Assembly (NCBI GenBank): GCA_900317625.1
Contig: ONHK01000009.1
Coordinates: 1-64,000 of the forward strand
Direction: 5' to 3'
Origin: an uncultured Treponema sp.
Lineage (GTDB): Bacteria; Spirochaetota; Spirochaetia; Treponematales; Treponemataceae
Length of the DNA: 64,000 bases
Shown here: piece after piece, positions 34,794-45,064 of the stretch
Numbering within the stretch: the first letter of the stretch is position 1
Layout of the letters: every line of letters begins with the position of its first letter
Notes under the pieces: model-generated
Databases searched by the model: none
Told to the model about the DNA's origin: nothing
The model's input: only the letters and a program-made list of their open reading frames with translations
Program-made: the position numbers and the translations under genes

Positions 34794-36734
34794 TTATTTT
34801 AGGCGGTCAATTTCTTCCAGCCAGACCGCCGAACTTGCATCGCTTGGCATCCGCCAGTCACCGCGCGGAGAAAGATTTACCGTTCCCACTTTTGCTCCGT
34901 CCGGCATGCAGCTGCGTTTAAATTGCTGGCTGAAAAATCTTCTGTAAAAAATCCTTAGCCACTTCAACTTAAAATCATGCGTATACGGAAGCTCCGCATT
35001 GTCCGCAAGATACAAGATTTTAGCAGGACTGAATCCAAAGCGCAAAAGATAATAAAGAAAAAAGTCGTGAAGTTCGTATGGTCCGACCAAATCTTCTGTT
35101 TTTTGCGCGATATTTCCATCTTTTGGTGGCAAAAGTTCCGGACTTACAGGAGTTTCAAGAATATCTTTTAAAACAGCAGAAAGCTCATTGTCTTTTGAAT
35201 CTTCCGCAAACCATTCAACAAGAAAGCGGACAAGAGTTTTTGGAACAGAAGAATTTACTCCGTACATACTCATCTGGTCTCCGTTGTAAGTGCACCAGCC
35301 AAGCGCAAGTTCACTCAGGTCTCCTGTGCCGATTACAATTCCATTTGTTTTATTTGCAATATCCATAAGAACCTGAGTTCGTTCACGCGCCTGAGAATTT
35401 TCATAAGTTATATCGTGATTTTCCTCGTTTTGACCAATATCTTTAAAATGCTGGCGTACTGCATCTGCAATCGGAATTTCAATCAGTTCTGCTCCACATT
35501 TTTTTGCAAGCGTACAGGCATTTTTATAAGTCCGGTCTGTTGTGCCAAAACAAGGCATTGTAACAGCTTTTATCCCAGCACGATTTATTCCGCAAAGATC
35601 AAAAGCACGGCACGTTACAAGTAAAGCCAAAGTTGAATCAAGTCCACCAGAAAGCCCGATTACACAAGACGAACAGCGAATGTGCCTCAAACGTTTTGCA
35701 AGCCCTTCCGCCTGAAGCTGAACAACAGCAGAGCACCGTTCAGCCCGCTCAATTTTTCCACTTGGAACAAATGGATGGGAATCAACAAACCGGCACAAAG
35801 TGTTTGAGCGCGAAATTCTTGGATTCAGCGCAACTGATATTTTTCTATATTTACAATTTCCAGAATTTTCTGCGCACTGGGCAAAAGTCATTGTTTTTCG
35901 GCGTTCCTGCAGAATGCGCTCAAGGTCGATATCTGAATAAATAATCTTGTTTTCAAAAAGTTTTGACTCCGCAAGAACTGAACCATTTTCCGCAATCAAA
36001 GAATGTCCAGAAAAAACCAGATCCTGCGTAGACTCTCCGCAACCGGCGTTCGCATACAAATACGCAGAAACAGTATGCGCTGACTGCATTTTTACAAGAT
36101 TTTTCCGATATTCCGCCTTGCCGATAATTTCATTTGAACCGCTTAAATTTGCAATCACTGTAGCGCCGGCAAGAACATGACTTGAAGAAGGAGGAACAGG
36201 AACCCACAAATCCTCGCAAAGCTCAACACCAAGAACAAAACCTGAACCGAAAGAATCGCTGATTAAAATATCTGTGCCGAATGGAACTGACGGATTTTTT
36301 TCAGAAACAAAAACTGTCTGCGGAAGATTTTCTGAGGCGGGAGAAAACCAGCGGCGTTCATAAAATTCGCTGTAATTCGGAATGAAAGTTTTTGGAACAA
36401 GCGCAAGAATTTTTCCTTTGTGCAAAATTGCCGCACAGTTGTACAATGCGTTATCCACTGCAAGCGGAAGCCCGACAAGAATCACGCAGTCACATGATGC
36501 TGTTTTTTTCGCAATGCGTTCAAGATTTTCTATGGCGGAGATTTGAAGTTTGCGCTGAAGGAATAAATCACCGCAAGTGTAACCAGTTATGCAAAGCTCT
36601 GGAAAAACCAAAAGCTGCACATTTAATTCATAAGCGGCACGAACTGAATCGATAATTTTATCTGCATTAAAATTGCAATCAGCAACAATCAAATCAGGCG
36701 AAGCACAAGCCGCCCTAAAAAATCCATAATTCAT
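34794..36734 (-). CDS. nadE: glutamine-dependent NAD+ synthetase
   Basis: A 646-residue two-domain enzyme. The nitrilase-type glutaminase domain (about 1-290) shows the Glu-Lys-Cys triad in [22 protein letters not shown] and GVELCEDLW; the synthetase domain carries the P-loop GLSGGLDST and the [11 protein letters not shown] region. It amidates nicotinic acid adenine dinucleotide with glutamine nitrogen, the last step of NAD synthesis. The length fits the long glutamine-dependent type. It starts 12 bp after the HD hydrolase gene and lacks a clear Shine-Dalgarno. Confidence 0.95.
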   Translation of the reverse strand: MNYGFFRAACASPDLIVADCNFNADKIIDSVRAAYELNVQLLVFPELCITGYTCGDLFLQRKLQISAIENLERIAKKTASCDCVILVGLPLAVDNALYNCAAILHKGKILALVPKTFIPNYSEFYERRWFSPASENLPQTVFVSEKNPSVPFGTDILISDSFGSGFVLGVELCEDLWVPVPPSSSHVLAGATVIANLSGSNEIIGKAEYRKNLVKMQSAHTVSAYLYANAGCGESTQDLVFSGHSLIAENGSVLAESKLFENKIIYSDIDLERILQERRKTMTFAQCAENSGNCKYRKISVALNPRISRSNTLCRFVDSHPFVPSGKIERAERCSAVVQLQAEGLAKRLRHIRCSSCVIGLSGGLDSTLALLVTCRAFDLCGINRAGIKAVTMPCFGTTDRTYKNACTLAKKCGAELIEIPIADAVRQHFKDIGQNEENHDITYENSQARERTQVLMDIANKTNGIVIGTGDLSELALGWCTYNGDQMSMYGVNSSVPKTLVRFLVEWFAEDSKDNELSAVLKDILETPVSPELLPPKDGNIAQKTEDLVGPYELHDFFLYYLLRFGFSPAKILYLADNAELPYTHDFKLKWLRIFYRRFFSQQFKRSCMPDGAKVGTVNLSPRGDWRMPSDASSAVWLEEIDRLK

Positions 36735-36746
36735 GCAGAAAGTCTA

Positions 36747-37406
36747 TCATTTTTTCAAGTTAGTTTCATCAGTTTTTATGGGCGGAGTTGATTCTTTTTT
36801 CACATTGCAGAAATATCCGCCGTCTTCAAGATAGCGTCTGCGCGTCATTATAAGCCCAATCAACTCCTGATACATATTAAAATCGATTTCAAGAGCCATC
36901 GGAAGCAGAAAATATTCAGTCTCATCGCAATAACGCTCAATAAATTTTGGGTCAGTAACGTATCCGAGCGAAATCATGTTTGAAATTCTGTCCGCACATT
37001 TCAATATTTTTGCGCGCTGGCTTCCTGTATCAAGAATCCGTTTTAAGAACTGACGTTTATCCTCATCTTCGCGGCGGGTAACTTCCAGAACAAGGTCAAG
37101 AACCTGCTGCCCTTCATCATCAGCATTGATTATAAGGTTTCTGTCAAAACCGGGAATATCTTCCACCGTATCATGTATTATAGAAGCTTTCAGCAAAACT
37201 GAATCAATATAGCCATAATCAATAAGAATCGCCAAAGTGTCCATCTGGTGACGGAACATATTTCCGCCCGCATGCCGGGCTTTTCCAATAAGCGCTGTGG
37301 CAATCTGCATAAAAGGAGCAAGATGCATATCGCTCAGTTTTTGCATTTCACTAGTCTTCATATTTTGTGAACGTTCAATTTTCATTTCATACTTAGCTTT
37401 TTTCAT
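36747..37406 (-). CDS. HD-domain phosphohydrolase, SpoT/small alarmone hydrolase-like
   Basis: A 219-residue single HD domain. Motifs read in order ARHAGG...FRHQMD, IIHDTVED and KCADRISN, the same set as the hydrolase domain of RelA/SpoT and Mesh1-type small alarmone hydrolases. No synthetase, TGS or ACT domain is present. It may degrade (p)ppGpp or a similar nucleotide; HD substrate calls are unreliable without data. AAGGAGC precedes the ATG by 6 nt. It sits between valS (upstream, 31 bp) and nadE (12 bp), so charging, alarmone turnover and NAD synthesis may share a transcript. Confidence 0.7.
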   Translation of the reverse strand: MKKAKYEMKIERSQNMKTSEMQKLSDMHLAPFMQIATALIGKARHAGGNMFRHQMDTLAILIDYGYIDSVLLKASIIHDTVEDIPGFDRNLIINADDEGQQVLDLVLEVTRREDEDKRQFLKRILDTGSQRAKILKCADRISNMISLGYVTDPKFIERYCDETEYFLLPMALEIDFNMYQELIGLIMTRRRYLEDGGYFCNVKKESTPPIKTDETNLKK

Positions 37407-37437
37407 GCACTTGCTCCTTTTATTTTAAATTTCAGCC

Positions 37438-40203
37438 TTAAAGACTTTTTAAATATGAACGAAGCTTTTCGATTGCTCTAAGGCTTTCATTCATTCTGTC
37501 GCGTTCCTGCTGAACAATCTCCGGTTTTGCGTGCTGGGCAAAACTTCCGTTCAATTTGGCTTCACTGCGGCGAACATATTCAGATTCTGTATCAATCTGC
37601 TTTTGGAATCTTGTCTTTAAAGATTCTTTGTCAATATTTTCGTCTACAATAATAAAAGCTTCAAATCCTGTTCCTACAGCACCAATCGCTTTTTCTGGCT
37701 TTGAAACGACAAATTCAGTTTTTGAAGCGCCAACCAGAAGCTCAATCATATCAACTTTTTCTTTTGTAACTTCTGCCGGTGAATCTGGTGTTACAAGGAT
37801 TGCGATATGGATTTTGCTTGCAGGATCCAATCCACATTCTACACGCAAAGCGCGGATTTTTCCAATAAGATCTTTTAAAACCTCAAAACGGGCAACAACA
37901 TCTTTGTTTTCTCGGTCTGCAGAATATTCCGGGTAAGGAGCGTTTATAATCATTCCTTTATACTCAGAATTTGAAACAATCTTATTATCGCCAGCCATTT
38001 TTCGGGCAGCAACAATTTCTTCAACAGGCAGTTTTGAATAAATTTCTTCTGTAACAAATGGCAAGTACGGATGCAAAAGCCTTAAACTTTCTTCAAGCAA
38101 GTTCAAAAGAACAGAAGCCTGACGGTCTTTTTCAGCATTGTCACCGTTTTTGAATGAAAGTTTAGACGCTTCAACGTACCAGTCGCAGAATTCATTCCAG
38201 AAATATTCCATTATCGCACTTGCAGCGTCATTATAACGATATGACTCAAGAGCCTCGCGCGCATTTTTCGCGGCTTTATCAAGGCAAGAATAAATCCATA
38301 CATCAAGTTCTGTAAGGTCAGAATCTTTTACAGGAACAATATTTCTTCCGTCAAGGTTGCCCAAAAGATAACGGCTTGCGTTCCAGACTTTGTTGCAGAA
38401 ACGGGAACCAAGCTTGAACGAATCTTTGTCAATCAAAATATCCTGTCCCTGCGCGCACATGAATGCCAAAGTGAATTTCAATGCGTCTGAACCATAAATA
38501 TCAATTATTTCAAGCGGATCAATTCCGTTGCCCAAAGATTTTGACATTTTTCGACCTTGTTTGTCGCGGACAAGACCATGGATATAAATATCGTGGAACG
38601 GAACTTTTCCTGTAAATTCGAGTGAAGCCATAATCATGCGGCTGACCCAGAAGAAAATAATATCGTAAGCTGTAACCAACGCTGAAGTCGGGAAGAAATT
38701 CTTGAAATCATCTGTTTCTTCCGGCCATCCAAGCGTAGAAAACGGCCAGAGCCAAGAAGAAAACCAAGTATCAAGAACATCCGGATCTTGCTCAAGTTTT
38801 TCTTTCGCAGCATGACATTTTGGACATTCACAAGGGTCGGTGCGGCTTACAATAGTTTCACCGCAAGACTGACAGTACCATACAGGAATTCTGTGTCCCC
38901 ACCAAAGCTGGCGCGAAATACACCAGTCTCGGATTGTTGTAAGCCAATGCTCATAAGTGTTTTCCCATTTTTTAGGGAAGAACTGAATTTCTCCATTTTT
39001 CCAGGCTTTTAATGCTTTATCCGCAAGCGGCTGCATTTTTACAAACCACTGATAAGAAAGATAAGGCTCAACGACAGTATTGCAGCGGTAACAATGTCCA
39101 ACCGAGTGGGTTATTTTTTCCTCACCTTTGAAAAGTCCGGCATCTGTCAAATCCTGAAGAATAAGCGCGCGCGCCTTTTCGCAAGTCAATCCGCGGTATT
39201 TTTCAGGACAGTTTTCGTTCAAAGTTCCATCAGGATTCAAAAGATTTATAACTTCAAGATGATTTCTTTGCGCAACCTGCCAGTCATTCGGATCATGGGC
39301 TGGAGTGATTTTTACCATACCAGTTCCAAATTCCTTGTCAACATAATTATCCGCAATGATCGGAATAACACGGTCAGTCAACGGAAGCTTTAATTTTTTT
39401 CCGACGATATCCTTGTAGCGTTCATCAGACGGATTTACGGCAACCGCTGTATCGCCAAGCAAAGTCTCCGGGCGGGTTGTGGCAACTTCAATTCTTGTGG
39501 AACCATCAGGAGCCGGACCATCCGCATATTCATACCATATATGGTACATTGCGCCGGCAGTATCTTTATGGTCAACCTCATCATCGGCAAGGGCAGTTCC
39601 ACAACGCGGACACCAGTTTACTAGATAATGCCCCTTATAAATAAGCCCGCGCTCATACAAAGTAACAAAAACTTCGCGGACAGCCTTAGAAAGTCCTTCA
39701 TCCATTGTAAAACGTTCGCGTTCCCAGTCAGTTGAGTTTCCAAGTTTCCGCTGCTGTTTTACGATTATATCATGATGTTCCTTTTTAACCTGCCAAGTTC
39801 GCTCCAAAAAAGCGTCGCGTCCCAAATCATTGCGCGATTTTCCTTCTTTTTTTAGCTGACGTTCAACAACATTCTGAGTTGCAATTCCCGCGTGGTCAGT
39901 TCCAGTAATCCACAAAGTATTGTCACCCTTCATACGGTGATAACGCACAACAATATCCTGCAAAGTGTTGTTCAAACCGTGTCCCATGTGCAGAACACCA
40001 GTAACATTCGGCGGAGGAATTACTACAGAATAAACTCCAGTTTTTCCGCCACATTCCTTGCAGCTGCATTTTTCAAAATTCTCATGAACAGGCGACTCTT
40101 TATCGCTTGCCGGCTTAAAATAGCCATTTTTTTCCCATTCGTTATAAATTCGGTCTTCAAAATCTTTCGGATTATAAGCTTTTTCTAGTTCAATTGCTTT
40201 CAT
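37438..40203 (-). CDS. valS: valyl-tRNA synthetase
   Basis: A 921-residue class I synthetase with PPNVTGVLHMGHG (HIGH) near 65, an editing domain, two Cys pairs of a zinc knuckle in CPRCGTALAD and CQSC...CPKCH, GRKMSKSLGNG (KMSKS) and the anticodon-binding domain with a C-terminal coiled coil (about 850-921) that clamps tRNA. It charges tRNA-Val and edits threonine. The ATG lies 8 nt after a TAAAAT -10, with no Shine-Dalgarno and no T-box, so the mRNA should be leaderless. Confidence 0.96.
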   Translation of the reverse strand: MKAIELEKAYNPKDFEDRIYNEWEKNGYFKPASDKESPVHENFEKCSCKECGGKTGVYSVVIPPPNVTGVLHMGHGLNNTLQDIVVRYHRMKGDNTLWITGTDHAGIATQNVVERQLKKEGKSRNDLGRDAFLERTWQVKKEHHDIIVKQQRKLGNSTDWERERFTMDEGLSKAVREVFVTLYERGLIYKGHYLVNWCPRCGTALADDEVDHKDTAGAMYHIWYEYADGPAPDGSTRIEVATTRPETLLGDTAVAVNPSDERYKDIVGKKLKLPLTDRVIPIIADNYVDKEFGTGMVKITPAHDPNDWQVAQRNHLEVINLLNPDGTLNENCPEKYRGLTCEKARALILQDLTDAGLFKGEEKITHSVGHCYRCNTVVEPYLSYQWFVKMQPLADKALKAWKNGEIQFFPKKWENTYEHWLTTIRDWCISRQLWWGHRIPVWYCQSCGETIVSRTDPCECPKCHAAKEKLEQDPDVLDTWFSSWLWPFSTLGWPEETDDFKNFFPTSALVTAYDIIFFWVSRMIMASLEFTGKVPFHDIYIHGLVRDKQGRKMSKSLGNGIDPLEIIDIYGSDALKFTLAFMCAQGQDILIDKDSFKLGSRFCNKVWNASRYLLGNLDGRNIVPVKDSDLTELDVWIYSCLDKAAKNAREALESYRYNDAASAIMEYFWNEFCDWYVEASKLSFKNGDNAEKDRQASVLLNLLEESLRLLHPYLPFVTEEIYSKLPVEEIVAARKMAGDNKIVSNSEYKGMIINAPYPEYSADRENKDVVARFEVLKDLIGKIRALRVECGLDPASKIHIAILVTPDSPAEVTKEKVDMIELLVGASKTEFVVSKPEKAIGAVGTGFEAFIIVDENIDKESLKTRFQKQIDTESEYVRRSEAKLNGSFAQHAKPEIVQQERDRMNESLRAIEKLRSYLKSL

Positions 40204-40211
40204 AAGGAACT

Positions 40212-40240
40212 ATTTTAATGAATTAGACCGTTATTTTCAA
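40212..40240 (-). promoter_or_regulatory. promoter of valS, leaderless or nearly so
   Basis: TTGAAA at 40240-40235, a 17-nt spacer and TAAAAT at 40217-40212 on the minus strand, ending 8 nt before the ATG at 40203. Confidence 0.7.
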
Positions 40241-40327
40241 TTCGTTTTTTTATGAAGGGCTCCCGCCCTACGGCTCAAACCTTCGGTTTTTGCCTACCCT
40301 CCTGACACGGGACCGCGCTTCGCTGGT
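40241..40327. repeat. GC-rich hairpin element (R3) between valS and the ABC exporter
   Basis: This short element has hairpins AGGGC...GCCCT, AAACCTTCGGTTT and GACCGCGCTTCGCTGGTC. It begins at the stop codon of the ABC gene and runs up to the valS -35 box. Read leftward it may end the exporter transcript. Confidence 0.55.
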
Positions 40328-42193
40328 CTAATTTTTCAAACTGTTTCCTGTGTAAAGACTATAATACCGCCCTTTTTGCGCCAACAGAGCCTCGTGATTT
40401 CCGCGCTCAATTATTCTGCCCTGCTCAAGCACCAGAATTTCATCCGCATTCCTGATTGTAGAAAGCCGATGCGCAATAACAAAAACAGTTCTTCCGTGCA
40501 TAAGACGATCCATTCCGTCCTGAATAAGTTTTTCAGTTCTTGTGTCAACCGAACTTGTGGCTTCATCCAAAATCAGAACCGGCGGATTTGCAACAGCCGC
40601 ACGCGCAATCGAAAGAAGTTGCCTTTGCCCCTGGCTTAAACTTCCTCCATCACCGGAAATCACAGTTTCATATCCATTTTCAAGATGATTTATAAAAGAA
40701 TCTGCATTCGCAAGTTTTGCGGCATTTTCAATCTGTTTTCTGCTTGCATCAAGATTTCCATATTTTATATTCTCAAGAATTGTTCCTGTAAAAAGATGTG
40801 TATCCTGCAGAACCATTCCCAAAGATTTTCTTAAATCATTTTTCGCAATTTCATTCAAAGGAATTCCATCGTAGAAAATTTTTCCGCTTCCGTCAGGAAT
40901 ATCATAAAAGCGCGTAAGCAAATTTGTAATCGTTGTTTTTCCAGAACCTGTCGAACCTACAAGCGCAATTTTCTGCCCCGGCTTTGCATGAATTGAAATA
41001 TCGTGAAGAACAGTTTTTTCAGCTGTGTATCCAAAATTCACATGCTCAAAAACGACATCTCCTTTCATTGGAATCAGATGATTGTCCGCATTGTCTTTCC
41101 ACGACCATTCGCCGGTGTACGCGAAACTCTGATGATTTCTGAACGAATTTACAAGAGTGATTCTTCCTTCGTTTGTTTCAGGAATTTCATCAATTATATT
41201 AAAAATCCGCTCAGCACCGGCAAGAGCATTCAAAATCGAGTTAAAAAACTGGCTTATCATTGTTACAGGGCGACTGAAATTTCTTGTGTACTGCAAAAAT
41301 GCCGCAATCGTTCCAATATCGTGAAGCCCAAAAATTACAAAAAAAGCGCCAAAAACAGAAACAAGCGCATACTGAAAATGACCAAGATTTCCCATTATCG
41401 GGCCAAGAATATTTCCGTAAGTGTTTGCACGAGTTCCAGCCTCGCAAAGCTCATCATTTAGAATATTGAATTTTTCAATCGACTCTTTTTCATGATTAAA
41501 AATTTTTACAACTTTCTGGCCTTCAATAAGTTCTTCTATATAACCATTGATTTTTCCGATATTTTTTTGCTGTTCCCTAAAAGATTCAGCGGATTTTTTT
41601 CCGATTTTTGTGGCAAAAATCATCATCAATGCCAAAGTAAAAACCACAACAACCGTAAGAAGCGGAGAAAGAATCAACATCATGACAAAAACACCAACAA
41701 CCGTAAGCAACGATGACATAAGCTGCGGCACAGTCTGATTAAGCATATCGCGCAAAGTGTCCGTATCATTTGTAAAACGGCTCATCAGTTCGCCGTGCGT
41801 GTGCGAATCATAAAAATTTATCGGGAGCGACTCCAGTTTTTCAAACAAATCCTCGCGGATCCGGCACAAAAGATTTGAGCTTATATAAAGCATAAGGCGC
41901 GCGTTCAGCCAGTTTGCAAAAACTCCGCAGCCAAAAATTATGGCAACCTTTAAAAGAAGAATAAAAAAATCCCTGAACTTCGGCTCTTCCTGGCCAATCA
42001 AAGGAATCACGTAATTATTCAAGATTGGTTTTATTATGTAAGAACTTAAAATATCGGCAAAAGCGGCAATAATTACGCAGGCAAAAACCAGAATCCACAA
42101 AGCTTTAAAGCTTCCCATGTATTTCAAGATTCTTTTTACTGTTTTCTTTGTATTTTTTGGCTTCTGAAGCCCTTTTATTTTTACAGGTGGCAT
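40328..42193 (-). CDS. ABC exporter half-transporter, catalytically canonical subunit
   Basis: The 621-residue protein has six membrane segments (about 35-330) fused to an ATPase domain. Walker A is GSTGSGKTT, the signature is LSQGQRQ and Walker B is LILDEATSSVD with a normal catalytic Glu. It follows a second half-transporter by 30 bp, and the pair fits the heterodimeric multidrug/lipid exporters of the BmrCD/LmrCD/TmrAB type, in which one nucleotide site is degenerate. GAGG lies just before the ATG. The substrate is not predictable. Confidence 0.88.
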   Translation of the reverse strand: MPPVKIKGLQKPKNTKKTVKRILKYMGSFKALWILVFACVIIAAFADILSSYIIKPILNNYVIPLIGQEEPKFRDFFILLLKVAIIFGCGVFANWLNARLMLYISSNLLCRIREDLFEKLESLPINFYDSHTHGELMSRFTNDTDTLRDMLNQTVPQLMSSLLTVVGVFVMMLILSPLLTVVVVFTLALMMIFATKIGKKSAESFREQQKNIGKINGYIEELIEGQKVVKIFNHEKESIEKFNILNDELCEAGTRANTYGNILGPIMGNLGHFQYALVSVFGAFFVIFGLHDIGTIAAFLQYTRNFSRPVTMISQFFNSILNALAGAERIFNIIDEIPETNEGRITLVNSFRNHQSFAYTGEWSWKDNADNHLIPMKGDVVFEHVNFGYTAEKTVLHDISIHAKPGQKIALVGSTGSGKTTITNLLTRFYDIPDGSGKIFYDGIPLNEIAKNDLRKSLGMVLQDTHLFTGTILENIKYGNLDASRKQIENAAKLANADSFINHLENGYETVISGDGGSLSQGQRQLLSIARAAVANPPVLILDEATSSVDTRTEKLIQDGMDRLMHGRTVFVIAHRLSTIRNADEILVLEQGRIIERGNHEALLAQKGRYYSLYTGNSLKN

Positions 42194-42223
42194 TTTTTCC
42201 TCTTTTTCAAGCGCAAGCCTGAT

Positions 42224-43969
42224 TTAATTTATGTCGGCATCGCCCATGCTTGACTGACTTTCAAAAACTTCCCTATAGATTCTGCTGGTTTTTAAAAGTT
42301 CCGCGTGAGTTCCGCTTGCGCTGATTTTTCCATCATCAAGCACAAAAATTATGTCCGCATCTTTTACAGAAGAAATTCTCTGCGCAATTATTATTTTTGT
42401 AGTTTCAGGATGCAATGAACGCAACGCTTCGCGGATTCTTTTTTCGGTTGCAGTATCGACCGCACTTGTAGAATCATCCAATATAAGAATTTTTGGATTT
42501 TTTAAAAGCGCACGAGCAATACAGAGCCGCTGCTTTTGCCCACCAGAAAGATTGACTCCGCCTTGACCAAGTTCTGTTTCGTAACCAGCCGGAAGATTTT
42601 TTATAAAACTGTCGGCGTCGCTTGCCCTGCATGCAGAAACAATCTCATCATCAGTTGCGTTCTTGTTTCCCCATTTCAGATTTTCTTTTATTGTTCCGCT
42701 GAAAAGCACATTTTTCTGAAGGACAACCGCAACATTATCACGCAGAGAATTCAAGTCATATTTTTTTACATCAACACCGCCAACTTTTACCGTTCCAAGA
42801 GTCGCATCGTAAAGCCGTGGAATCAGCGAAACAAGAGTTGTTTTTGAAGAGCCAGTTCCACCAATAATTCCAACAACATTTCCGCTTTTGATATGAAGAT
42901 TTATTCCCGAAAGCACAAAATTTTCTTTTGTTTTGCTGTAACTGAAACTCACATTTTCAAAATCGACAGAACCATCTTTCACGCTTTTTTCAGCGTTTTC
43001 CGGTTCAGAAATATCTGGAATTTCATCCAAAACCTGGCAGATTCTGCTTACACTTGCACGGGAAAGAACCAGATTCACAAAAATCATCCCAAGCATCATC
43101 AGCGACATAAGAATTTGAGTAACATAAGTCAAAAAACTTACAAGCTCACCGGATTTCATCGAGCCAAAAACTATCATTTTTCCACCGAACCAAAGTGAAA
43201 AAATAATGCATGTATACACAACGAACTGCATAATCGGCATTAAAGTGATAACAATTTTTTCAGCCCGAACCTGCGCATTTTTCACATTTTCCGCGGCATC
43301 CTGAAACTTCTCGTTTTCAAAATCGCCCCGGACAAATGCCTTTACAACACGGATTGCAATAAGATTTTCCTGAACAATATTATTCATTCTGTCATATTTT
43401 TTTAACATTTCAGAAAAACGCGAATATGCCGCGGAAGAAAGAAAACCAACCGCAACAGCCAAGGCAGGAATCGCAAAAACAAAAACCAGCGCAAGCCTTG
43501 AATTAATCTTAAAAGCCATTATCGTTCCTGCCGCAAGCATAAACGGCGCGCGGAAACAAATCCTGCACAACATCTGATAAACATTCTGGACATTCGTTAC
43601 ATCAGTTGTAAGCCGAGTCACAAGGCTCGCAGAAGAAAAATGGTCAACGTTCGCAAAGGAAAAATCCTGGACTTTATCAAAAAGCCGCCTGCGCAAATTC
43701 CTTGCAAATCCAAGAGCCGCAACAGCTCCAAAACGCGCACCTCCTGCACCAAAACAAAGAGAAACAAACGCGCAAAGAACCATAACAGCTCCAGTCCGCA
43801 AAACGTAATAAAGATTGTGCCCCGCAATTCCAACATCAATAATTTTTGCCATAAAAAAAGGAATCAGCGTTTCCATAACAACTTCACCAATCATAACAAG
43901 AGGAGAAAGAAATGTGTTCAGCCAGTATTTTTTTTCAAGGCCGGCAGTAATTTTTTTTAATGTGCTCAT
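42224..43969 (-). CDS. ABC exporter half-transporter, degenerate-site subunit
   Basis: A 581-residue partner with six membrane segments and an ATPase domain. Its Walker A is GGTGSSKTT, with Ser in place of the last Gly, and Walker B ends LILDDSTSAVD, with Asp at the catalytic Glu position, marking it as the degenerate-site half of a heterodimer. The signature LSGGQKQ is intact. It starts 3 nt after the esterase gene, without a Shine-Dalgarno of its own, so translation is probably coupled. Confidence 0.88.
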   Translation of the reverse strand: MSTLKKITAGLEKKYWLNTFLSPLVMIGEVVMETLIPFFMAKIIDVGIAGHNLYYVLRTGAVMVLCAFVSLCFGAGGARFGAVAALGFARNLRRRLFDKVQDFSFANVDHFSSASLVTRLTTDVTNVQNVYQMLCRICFRAPFMLAAGTIMAFKINSRLALVFVFAIPALAVAVGFLSSAAYSRFSEMLKKYDRMNNIVQENLIAIRVVKAFVRGDFENEKFQDAAENVKNAQVRAEKIVITLMPIMQFVVYTCIIFSLWFGGKMIVFGSMKSGELVSFLTYVTQILMSLMMLGMIFVNLVLSRASVSRICQVLDEIPDISEPENAEKSVKDGSVDFENVSFSYSKTKENFVLSGINLHIKSGNVVGIIGGTGSSKTTLVSLIPRLYDATLGTVKVGGVDVKKYDLNSLRDNVAVVLQKNVLFSGTIKENLKWGNKNATDDEIVSACRASDADSFIKNLPAGYETELGQGGVNLSGGQKQRLCIARALLKNPKILILDDSTSAVDTATEKRIREALRSLHPETTKIIIAQRISSVKDADIIFVLDDGKISASGTHAELLKTSRIYREVFESQSSMGDADIN

Positions 43970-43972
43970 TTT

Positions 43973-44836
43973 TTATTTTTCTATCAAATTTTCCAGGAAA
44001 TCGTTCCACATTTTTTCATTCCAGTGAAATTCTTTCATGAATTTATTGTCCAACATTCCAAAACCGTGCTTTCCCCATTCATAAACAGCAAGTTCTGAAG
44101 GGATTTTTTTAGCTTGAAGCGCTTCGTAAAGCGCAAAACTGTTTCTGTAATCAACAATCGGGTCGTCAAGGCAGACAACAATATAAGTCGGCGGCATATT
44201 TTCCGGAATCTGAAGTTCCATTGAAAATTCATTTTTCCGTGATTCCGACTGATTTTTTCCCAAAAGACTTTTTCTGCTCCAGCGGTGGGCAATCTCATCA
44301 TTCATACTTACAACAGGATAAACTGGAATGCAAAAATCCGGACGCAGACTGACTTTATGCCCGACTCCAAGTTTTTCAAGCTCATCATGAGATTCCGCAA
44401 AAGCTCCAGCCATTGTAACAAGATGTCCGCCGGCAGAAAAACCAATTACTCCAACTTTATTTTCATCTATTGAATAAAACCGGGCATTTTCGCGCACAAG
44501 CTGAATTGCCCTCTGAATATCCTGGAGCATTGCCGGATGATGGAAGCCGTTTTCTGCGCTGCGGTAACGCAAAGTAAACGCTGTAACACCTTTAGAGGCA
44601 AACCATTCAGCAGTCTTGTAGCCTTCGTTGTAAAGTCCAAGATGATGATAACTTCCACCAGGACAAATAATTACAGCCACACCAGTATTTTTTCCAGTGG
44701 CAGGATGAACATACATTGTTGACTTATATTTTTTCATCTGAGGAATATCGCTCCAGATGCGCACAGGAATTCCACTTTTTGCAAAAACAAAAGACGAGAC
44801 AAAAAACACAGCGATGATAAAAAAATTCTTTTTCAC
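43973..44836 (-). CDS. secreted alpha/beta hydrolase (esterase, BD-FAE-like)
   Basis: The 287-residue protein has a signal peptide (about 1-19) and an alpha/beta hydrolase fold: oxyanion region CPGGSYHH, nucleophile Ser in GFSAGGH, an acidic residue in VVCLDDPIVDY and the catalytic His in WGKHGFG. Relatives act as carbohydrate esterases that remove acetyl or feruloyl groups from plant polysaccharides, which would suit a gut or rumen spirochaete; activity is inferred. It is the first gene before the two exporter subunits. Its GTG start is 6 nt after a TACAAT -10 and has no Shine-Dalgarno. Confidence 0.8.
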   Translation of the reverse strand: MKKNFFIIAVFFVSSFVFAKSGIPVRIWSDIPQMKKYKSTMYVHPATGKNTGVAVIICPGGSYHHLGLYNEGYKTAEWFASKGVTAFTLRYRSAENGFHHPAMLQDIQRAIQLVRENARFYSIDENKVGVIGFSAGGHLVTMAGAFAESHDELEKLGVGHKVSLRPDFCIPVYPVVSMNDEIAHRWSRKSLLGKNQSESRKNEFSMELQIPENMPPTYIVVCLDDPIVDYRNSFALYEALQAKKIPSELAVYEWGKHGFGMLDNKFMKEFHWNEKMWNDFLENLIEK

Positions 44837-44842
44837 GCAATA

Positions 44843-44871
44843 ATTGTAACAGATTTGGCAAAAAATGAAAA
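44843..44871 (-). promoter_or_regulatory. promoter of the esterase-exporter transcript, leaderless GTG start
   Basis: TTTTCA at 44871-44866, a 17-nt spacer and TACAAT at 44848-44843 on the minus strand; the -10 ends 6 nt before the GTG at 44836. Confidence 0.55.
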
Positions 44872-44878
44872 ATAGCAG

Positions 44879-45064
44879 AATGTCGGGTTTTCTTTCTGAA
44901 TCAACAAATTGAATAACCGGGAAGAAAAAGCAGACATTGCGTTAGCGCTAGGAGTGGTAAAAAACGGAGTTTTTTATTGCGGAACGTGGTGGAGCAATGG
45001 AGTGAGCCGGGCGAACGGAACCACGGATATAGCGACCTGCCGTATGGCAGGGAACGCCCGGATT
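44879..45064. repeat. structured intergenic element (R4)
   Basis: The first 75 bases resemble 61653-61730. They are followed by a GC-rich part with nested hairpins: AAAAAACGGAGTTTTTT, an outer CCGGGCG...CGCCCGG pair and an inner CCTGCC...GGCAGG. The element stops at the stop codon of the leftward peptidase gene. Confidence 0.65.

Noticed and set aside
40204..40327. T-box leader upstream of valS
   Set aside because: The -10 ends 8 nt before the ATG and the rest of the gap is a GC-rich repeat; there is no leader to hold a T-box.
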